This document shows positions 1 through 7,493 of a stretch of 7,493 nt of DNA, in pieces. Source of the DNA: Kocuria sp. (lineage in GTDB: Bacteria; Actinomycetota; Actinomycetes; Actinomycetales; Micrococcaceae); contig JAKDKI010000102.1 of NCBI GenBank assembly GCA_030453435.1, positions 1 through 7,493 of the forward strand, read 5' to 3'. Numbering within the stretch: the first letter of the stretch is position 1; the number at the start of each line of letters is the position of its first letter. Position numbers and translations under genes: made by a program. The notes under the pieces are model-generated. The model was not told where the DNA came from. It ran no database searches and saw only the letters and a list, made by a program, of their open reading frames with translations.

Positions 1-9
1 AGGGGCGAA

Positions 10-1545
<1,536 letters not shown>

Positions 1546-1566
1546 TCACCAAGTAGTTTCCATGTC

Positions 1567-1572
1567 ATTCTA
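1567..1572 (-). promoter_or_regulatory. Candidate -10 box for guaB
   Basis: The minus strand reads TAGAAT, a good match to the actinobacterial TANNNT -10 element. It lies in the 84 bp gap between the acyltransferase stop and guaB. It would start transcription near 1560 and give a leader of about 27 nt containing the AAGGGAG site. I see no convincing -35 hexamer at 16-18 nt spacing (the positions there are G-rich), so this rests on the -10 box and its placement. Confidence 0.45.
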
Positions 1573-1617
1573 CGGCCCTGCTCTGACACTCCCCCACCCG
1601 CGACCGTGCGCCGATCA

Positions 1618-3663
1618 TCACAACCGAACACCGGCTGCGGAGAGCGCCTGCTCAGCCCGCCGGGTGAACTCCGGTGCGAGGGTCTGCGCGTACATCTCAC
1701 TGAGATGGTCGTCGTCGAAGTACACGAAGACGTTGCCCACCGAGGGCCTGCACTGCTCATCGGGGCAGACCATGTCCGTCATGTCGATCGATTCGAAATG
1801 CGGCAGCTCTTCGGCCAGTGTCTTCTGCGGGTCCGGCGTGCCCAGCATTGCGTGGCTCCGGTAGCACTCAGGCTGGTCCGGGCCCTTTTCTATGGCACAG
1901 TCCGCCAACGGTTCGGGGAAGCGAGGCACATCGCGAATACCCATCACAGGGATGCCTCGGGCGTCCAGCTGCCGCATGCGCTGTTCGAAGCCAGGCTTCA
2001 TCTGCTCATCGTTGATGCTCGTGAAGCTCCCCTGGACGAACATGAGATCCGGATCGATCACGTCCACGGCCTGATCTGCACCACGTAACCAGCCCTTGCA
2101 CGATTCAGCGGGCTGTTCCTCTTCCACGGTGTAATAGCAACCCAATTGGCTGTAGATGATCACCCGCCAGTTGTTTGCTTCGGCCATCGGTTCCAATGCG
2201 GGAAGCCAGTGCTGAGTGTGACTGTTACCGATCAGAAGCACAGTCTTTTCCGGGGAAGCGTTCGGCACGACTTCGTGGCAGGCCTCCGCGTAAGCGGTGT
2301 CCAGCCCAATGTCATCCGGGCAGCTCTCACCGATCCACGCGTCGTTGGTTGGCAGGTCTTCCGCGAGCGGAAGCACTGGCGCATCGGGGTTGCCTTGATA
2401 TCTGAAGCCCCGTTCCAATGCGACGGCGCCGGGATTGTTGACCCAGGACTCGTCCGCCAGTCGCTGCGCGCGTACCGCTTCCGCCTGGATCCAGAAGATC
2501 ACGGGAACCACCACCAGGACCACGCACAAAGCAATGACTATGCCCGAGCGCCACCTGCTGAGCTGGGGCCATTGCCACCGCCTAATGGGGTCCTCCACCT
2601 TGCGGGTGATGATGATGGCCAACACCACGGAAATCACGACCAGCGCGATTCCTGAGCGCCACCCCGCCACCGGTCGGTCCCGGATGACGAGATAGGTGAT
2701 CAGCAGGGGCCAATGCACGAGGTACAGGGCGTAGGCAGAGTCGCCGAGCTTGACGATCGGCCCCCAGGACAAAAGCCGGTCTAACCCCACCGATGACTCG
2801 GTATTGCCAGCCACCACGATCGCTGCGGCGGACAAAAGGGGCCACAGGGCAATCCAGCCGGGGAACGCCCCCTGCACATCCACCAGGAGGCCCACGGACA
2901 CCATGCTCACGATGCCCACCCAGCCGAGCACGATGCGCACGGCCTGCGGCGGGTTGAGATACGGGATCGCGAGTGCGATCAACGACCCCAGGGCGAACTC
3001 CCATAACCGCGCTCGGGTATCGAAGTAAGCGAAAGCCTGCTGCGACTCGGTGGTGATCACGGAGAACACCAATGACGCGGAAAAAATTAGCCCGAAACAC
3101 GCCGCGAGGATCGGCACCGAACTGATGCCTGTGCGACGTCGAACCAGCCAAGCAAGGCCGAAAATCAACGGCCACAGCAGGAAGACCTGCCCCTGCACCG
3201 ACAGAGACCAGAAATGCTGGAACGGTGAGGCCGTGGAGTGGTCCGTCGCGTAGTAATCCACTGACGCCGCCGCCAGTTGCCAATTTTCCACGTAGAACAC
3301 GGAGGTGAGTCCCTGCCATCGGAAATCACTGATGGCTGTGGCCGGATAGAAGAGGGCCAACAGGATGAGCGTTCCCACGATGGTGATTGACGCCAATGGG
3401 AGCAATCGCCTGAAAGTGTGGAGCCAGTATCGCGGAATATCGAGTCTTCGCTCGCCCTCGATCTTGCGCACGAACGAGAGGGTCATGAAGAACGCGGAAA
3501 TCAACAGGAAGATGTCCACGCCACCCGAAACACGACCGACGAACACGTGGTAGATCACCACGAGCAACACCGCTACGGCCCTGAGACCTTGGACTTCGGG
3601 ACGGTATCCCGAGTAGAGCGCCACCCGATCAGCCTGCTGGGCCTCTCGAGTGTGCGCGGTCAT
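1618..3663 (-). CDS. AT3-SGNH membrane acyltransferase (OafA/YrhL-like), copy B
   Basis: A predicted polytopic O-acyltransferase that would move acyl groups, usually acetyl, from the cytoplasm to a surface glycan; the acceptor cannot be read from sequence. Residues ~17-366 form the Acyltransferase-3 domain: R-X10-H motif (Arg28, His39), GGVDIFLLISAF, TFRRLLP, SLSVQGQVFLLWP and ALYLVHWPL, spread over about ten membrane helices. A further helix (~372-391) leads through a linker to an SGNH domain with nucleophile Ser481 (GNSH) and a DxxH pair, Asp650 and His653. Eight cysteines, ending in CPDEQC, fit an oxidising extracytoplasmic site. The ATG start at 3663 matches the length of the paralogue (681 vs 682 aa) but lacks a clear Shine-Dalgarno. 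Upstream in-frame GTG (3687) and TTG (3717) codons are alternatives, and the GTG sits 7 nt after a TAGGGT box. It follows copy A by 128 bp with no terminator between, so co-transcription is possible. Family call is firm; substrate unknown. Confidence 0.93.
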   Translation of the reverse strand: MTAHTREAQQADRVALYSGYRPEVQGLRAVAVLLVVIYHVFVGRVSGGVDIFLLISAFFMTLSFVRKIEGERRLDIPRYWLHTFRRLLPLASITIVGTLILLALFYPATAISDFRWQGLTSVFYVENWQLAAASVDYYATDHSTASPFQHFWSLSVQGQVFLLWPLIFGLAWLVRRRTGISSVPILAACFGLIFSASLVFSVITTESQQAFAYFDTRARLWEFALGSLIALAIPYLNPPQAVRIVLGWVGIVSMVSVGLLVDVQGAFPGWIALWPLLSAAAIVVAGNTESSVGLDRLLSWGPIVKLGDSAYALYLVHWPLLITYLVIRDRPVAGWRSGIALVVISVVLAIIITRKVEDPIRRWQWPQLSRWRSGIVIALCVVLVVVPVIFWIQAEAVRAQRLADESWVNNPGAVALERGFRYQGNPDAPVLPLAEDLPTNDAWIGESCPDDIGLDTAYAEACHEVVPNASPEKTVLLIGNSHTQHWLPALEPMAEANNWRVIIYSQLGCYYTVEEEQPAESCKGWLRGADQAVDVIDPDLMFVQGSFTSINDEQMKPGFEQRMRQLDARGIPVMGIRDVPRFPEPLADCAIEKGPDQPECYRSHAMLGTPDPQKTLAEELPHFESIDMTDMVCPDEQCRPSVGNVFVYFDDDHLSEMYAQTLAPEFTRRAEQALSAAGVRL
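2566..3615 (-). repeat. Direct repeat, copy 2: AT3-domain coding segment
   Basis: This ~1,050 bp segment (codons 17-366 of copy B) is a diverged direct repeat of 4731-5777. By hand alignment the encoded proteins agree at about 278 of 350 positions, with one single-residue indel in a loop. DNA similarity is locally much higher: 3181-3240 against 5347-5406 differs at 6 of 60 bases. The 38 bases starting at 3541 differ from those starting at 5703 at one position. Outside the segment the two genes align only loosely. Confidence 0.85.
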
Positions 3664-3694
3664 GGTGGGGGATCGTTGCTCAAGCACGGATAGC

Positions 3695-3700
3695 ACCCTA
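3695..3700 (-). promoter_or_regulatory. Possible -10 box for a leaderless start of copy B
   Basis: The minus strand reads TAGGGT, then seven bases, then an in-frame GTG at 3687. A TANNNT box about 7 nt before a start codon is the arrangement seen for leaderless genes in actinobacteria. The same bases contain AGGG, which could instead act as a weak ribosome binding site 8 nt before the GTG. No good -35 element was found. Confidence 0.25.
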
Positions 3701-3758
3701 ACGCCGTATATCGACAAAGACCGTCAGGACATCTCATAACGTCGGTCACTCGTGGTAC

Positions 3759-3770
3759 GGCCCATGGGCC
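3759..3770. repeat. Perfect 12 bp palindrome between the acyltransferase genes
   Basis: GGCCCATGGGCC is self-complementary and lies 21 bp past the copy A stop codon. On the minus strand it is followed by GTACCACGAG, not a T-run, so it is not a standard intrinsic terminator. It could be a protein binding site or a weak RNA hairpin, or it may be chance in GC-rich DNA. Confidence 0.45.
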
Positions 3771-3791
3771 ACCTTCAACCGGACTGCGGCC

Positions 3792-5840
3792 TTATTGAGC
3801 GATGGCGTTGTAGAGCCGGTCGTAAGCGGGACGCGTCATGGTTTCCGTGTAATCCCACGTGAGGTGGTGGGAGTCCAACCACACGTGCACGTTGCCGATG
3901 ACCGGTCGGCACTGGCCGTCCGGGCAGATCAAATCGTTGAGGTCCACGTTCTGGTAGTTCTCGATCGACTCCAGTTCCTGTGCCGGGTTGCTGGGCGCGA
4001 GGACCTGCGACGCGGGCACGGTGCACGAAGGATCGTCGGCTCCCTTGGACTCAACACACGTGTACGGGTTGAAGTCCAGGCGGGCATGATCACGGAAGCC
4101 GACCACGCGAATGCCTTCCTCGGTGAGATCCTCGATGACGGCGGGCAAGCCGGCAATAACGTTCTCTTGGCTACCGTCCATGAGTTCTCCGCGCGTGGAC
4201 GTGGTCAGCACGACGTCCGGCTTGAGCTTCTCCACGTAGTCAAGAGCCGCCTGATTACCTTCACGGCACACATCGGACTGGCCCTCAAGGCCCAGGCCGC
4301 ACCCCGGCTGCAGGAGGGAGACCATTTGCCAGTTCTCCTCCTCAGCAATGGGAATCACCGCACCCATGTACTGCTCCATGTGAGAGTTGCCGACCACCAC
4401 CACGGTCTTGGTGGGGTCCTGGACGTCTTCGGTTTGACGACAGAAGTCCTGCACCGTGGCGTTGTCCGCTTCGAAGATGCCCGTGCATTCCTCGGGAAGG
4501 CCCACCCACTGGTTCCCCAGGTCCGACGCCAGCGGCAAGGTGGGGGCCTCCGGATCCGCGTCCGGCTGGTAGTCACCCATGAGCGACATGGCACCGGGAT
4601 TGTTACGTTCGGCTTCAGCCTCCAACTGTGCGGTGCGATAGGAATCAACGCCGGTCCAGGTAAGGACGACAGCCGACACCAATGCAAGACACGTAACGAT
4701 GACGATCGCGAGCCGACGCTTGGCTCTTTCGGGCCACTTCCACGCCTTGATCGGGTCCTCGATGAACGCCGTGAGTACCAGGGCCAAGATGATGGACACG
4801 ATCACGATGGCCACGCCGGAACGTGGCCCTGCCCACGGTCGATCCATCATGACCAGGTACGTGATCAGCAACGGCCAGTGCACCAGGTACAGCGCGTAGG
4901 CGGCGTCGCCCAGTTTGACCGTCGGCCACCAGGACAAGAACCGGTCGAACCCGAACGGGGACTCGGTGTTACCGGCCACGATGATTGCGGCCGCGGACAG
5001 GAGGGGCCACAGCGCGATCCACCCCGGGAATGCGCCCTGGACGTCCACCAGGACCCCCACCAACACCATGCTCACGATGCCGACCCAGCCAAGGATGATG
5101 CGGATGACACGCGGCGGGTTGAGGTAGGGAATTGCCAAGGCGATCAACGAGCCCAGCGCGAACTCCCACAATCGGGCGCGCGTATCGAAGTAGGCGAAGG
5201 CCTGCTGCGTTTCGGTGGTGATCACCGAATACGTCATGGACGCGACAAAAATCAGCGCGAAGCACCCGGCCAGAATCGGCACGGAACTGATGCGCGTGCG
5301 GCGTCGAACCAGCCAAGCGAACCCGAAGATCAACGGCCACAACAGGAAGACCTGACCCTGCACCGACAGCGACCAGAAGTGTTGGAAGGGCGAGGCCGTG
5401 GAGTGGTCTGCCGCGTAATAATCCACCGACGCCGCCGCGAGCGCCCAGTTCTCCACGTAGAACACGGAGGCCAGCGCTTCCCAGCGGAACTGCGCGATCG
5501 ATGACTCGGGGAACTCCGTGAGCAGCCCGATGGTCACCAGGATCACCACGGTGGCCAGTGGGAGAAGCCGTTTGAACGTGTGCAGCCAGTACCGGCCGAT
5601 GGCCAGCGGACGCCCGCTCTCGATCTTGCGGACAAAGGAGAGCGTCATGAAGAACGCGGAGATCAGCAAGAAGATGTCCACGCCGCCCGAAACCCGGCCC
5701 AGGAACACGTGGTAAATCACCACGAGCAACACCGCTACGGCGCGCAGGCCCTGGACTTCTTTTCGGAAACCGGAATAGCGCGAGACGACGTCGGGTCGGA
5801 CGTCGGTCGCGTTCGACCGAGTGGCAGTGGTTTCGGGCAT
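3792..5840 (-). CDS. AT3-SGNH membrane acyltransferase (OafA/YrhL-like), copy A
   Basis: Paralogue of the next gene with the same architecture and predicted role, O-acylation of a surface polysaccharide or similar envelope acceptor. The Acyltransferase-3 domain spans residues ~22-370 with the R-X10-H motif (Arg33, His44), GGVDIFLLISAF, TFKRLLP, SLSVQGQVFLLWP and ALYLVHWPL. A helix at ~377-395 is followed by a linker and the SGNH domain: Ser486 in GNSH, and Asp656 and His659 in LDSHHLT. Eight cysteines, ending in CPDGQC, match those of copy B in order. The ATG at 5840 is preferred because AAGGTGG lies 5 nt upstream; a GTG three codons earlier (5849) is also open and has GAGGG upstream. Two perfect dyads sit just upstream. 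The groEL terminator precedes it, so it probably begins its own transcript, which may run into copy B. The Acyltransferase-3 half is far closer to copy B than the SGNH half is, suggesting different acceptors. Family call is firm; substrate unknown. Confidence 0.94.
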   Translation of the reverse strand: MPETTATRSNATDVRPDVVSRYSGFRKEVQGLRAVAVLLVVIYHVFLGRVSGGVDIFLLISAFFMTLSFVRKIESGRPLAIGRYWLHTFKRLLPLATVVILVTIGLLTEFPESSIAQFRWEALASVFYVENWALAAASVDYYAADHSTASPFQHFWSLSVQGQVFLLWPLIFGFAWLVRRRTRISSVPILAGCFALIFVASMTYSVITTETQQAFAYFDTRARLWEFALGSLIALAIPYLNPPRVIRIILGWVGIVSMVLVGVLVDVQGAFPGWIALWPLLSAAAIIVAGNTESPFGFDRFLSWWPTVKLGDAAYALYLVHWPLLITYLVMMDRPWAGPRSGVAIVIVSIILALVLTAFIEDPIKAWKWPERAKRRLAIVIVTCLALVSAVVLTWTGVDSYRTAQLEAEAERNNPGAMSLMGDYQPDADPEAPTLPLASDLGNQWVGLPEECTGIFEADNATVQDFCRQTEDVQDPTKTVVVVGNSHMEQYMGAVIPIAEEENWQMVSLLQPGCGLGLEGQSDVCREGNQAALDYVEKLKPDVVLTTSTRGELMDGSQENVIAGLPAVIEDLTEEGIRVVGFRDHARLDFNPYTCVESKGADDPSCTVPASQVLAPSNPAQELESIENYQNVDLNDLICPDGQCRPVIGNVHVWLDSHHLTWDYTETMTRPAYDRLYNAIAQ
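4731..5777 (-). repeat. Direct repeat, copy 1: AT3-domain coding segment
   Basis: This is the partner of 2566-3615 and codes for residues 22-370 of copy A. Similarity is highest around the FYVENW to YLNPP block (109 of 123 residues identical by hand count). It is lowest in a loop of about 25 residues before FRW and in the last two helices. Confidence 0.85.
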
Positions 5841-5845
5841 GGTTG

Positions 5846-5852
5846 CCACCTT
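5846..5852 (-). promoter_or_regulatory. Ribosome binding site of acyltransferase copy A
   Basis: The minus strand reads AAGGTGG, five bases, then ATG. This supports the ATG at 5840. The upstream in-frame GTG overlaps this site, so using it would require the GAGGG further upstream. Confidence 0.65.
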
Positions 5853-5858
5853 AACCCT

Positions 5859-5874
5859 CGCGCGTGACCGCGCG
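5859..5874. promoter_or_regulatory. GC-only hairpin or dyad directly upstream of copy A
   Basis: CGCGCG-TGAC-CGCGCG is a perfect 6 bp inverted repeat with a 4-base loop, ending 6 bases before the AAGGTGG site. As RNA it would form a strong hairpin beside the ribosome binding site; as DNA it could be an operator. Only the dyad itself is seen; the role is inferred. Confidence 0.4.
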
Positions 5875-5894
5875 GAATCGGTACCCCGTGAGTC

Positions 5895-5912
5895 GTCACC
5901 GCTTGTGGTGAC
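5895..5912. promoter_or_regulatory. Inverted repeat GTCACC-N6-GGTGAC
   Basis: A perfect 6-6-6 dyad lies between the groEL terminator and the copy A gene, about 55 bp before its ATG. Size and placement suit a dimeric repressor site or a leader hairpin. No regulator is encoded in the window and I do not recognise the motif. Confidence 0.4.
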
Positions 5913-5930
5913 AGGTTCCGGGTGGAAGCA

Positions 5931-5976
5931 CAGAAAAACCGGCGGCCCACCCCGTGATGTTGGGCGAGCCGCCGGT
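5931..5976 (-). terminator. Intrinsic terminator of groEL
   Basis: The minus strand reads ACCGGCGG, an internal CTCG bulge, CCCA, a loop, TGGG, then CCGCCGGT followed by TTTTCTG. The arms are 5938-5945 with 5969-5976 and 5946-5949 with 5961-5964, with an 11-base loop. It starts 24 bp after the groEL stop. The T-run follows the minus-strand stem only, so it serves groEL and separates it from the acyltransferases. Confidence 0.85.
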
Positions 5977-6000
5977 CAGCGTGGACTTCATCACAGCAGG

Positions 6001-7493
<1,493 letters not shown>

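Noticed and set aside
1618..3663. Assignment of either acyltransferase as peptidoglycan O-acetyltransferase OatA
   Set aside because: The nucleophile motif is GNSH, closer to OafA-like proteins than to the GDSV-type motif I recall for OatA, and no nearby gene indicates peptidoglycan as the acceptor.
3718..3758. Possible terminator hairpin GACCG...CGGTC followed by TTTG on the minus strand
   Set aside because: Only a 5 bp stem with a ~19-base loop and three T residues; too weak to call.
3795..5504. A 569-codon open frame on the plus strand opposite acyltransferase copy A
   Set aside because: Its translation is rich in His, Arg, Gly and Asp with no recognisable domain, and it is exactly antisense to a gene with clear motifs. 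Long antisense frames are common in GC-rich DNA.

Overview
The window is a compact, high-GC stretch in which every supportable gene reads on the minus strand. In transcription order, from right to left, these are a groEL-type chaperonin gene cut by the window edge, two tandem paralogous membrane acyltransferases, and guaB. The GroEL sequence, the GTG start of guaB, the TANNNT-like -10 boxes and the base composition point to an actinobacterium. The chaperonin most resembles the His-tailed GroEL1 type that I recall from Micrococcales such as Arthrobacter and its relatives. I cannot name a genus from the sequence alone.

Layout: 6001-7493 holds the last ~496 codons of groEL (about 37 N-terminal residues lie outside the window), followed by a good intrinsic terminator at 5931-5976. 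Then comes a ~100 bp leader with two perfect dyads in front of the first acyltransferase (3792-5840, 682 aa). A 128 bp gap with a 12 bp palindrome and a possible leaderless start leads to the second acyltransferase (1618-3663, 681 aa). An 84 bp gap with a TAGAAT -10 box and a clear ribosome binding site precedes guaB (10-1533). No stretch over 300 bases lacks a gene.

The two acyltransferases share one plan: an N-terminal Acyltransferase-3 membrane domain with the R-X10-H motif, one further membrane helix, and an extracytoplasmic SGNH esterase-like domain with GNSH and DxxH motifs. Proteins of this build (the OafA/OatA type) carry acyl groups, usually acetyl, across the membrane onto cell-surface glycans. 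The membrane domains are about 79% identical by my hand count (about 278 of 350 positions) and some DNA stretches are nearly identical. The SGNH domains have fallen to roughly one third identity while keeping all eight cysteines and the catalytic residues. This looks like duplication followed by diversification of the acceptor-facing half, possibly with gene conversion over the membrane half.

GroEL (protein folding) and GuaB (guanine nucleotide synthesis) are housekeeping genes with no evident functional link to the acyltransferases. The groEL terminator and the separate guaB promoter signals suggest the acyltransferase pair is its own unit placed between them. I see no mobile element, CRISPR array, RNA gene or clearly undescribed system. 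The acyltransferase pair is the most interesting item.
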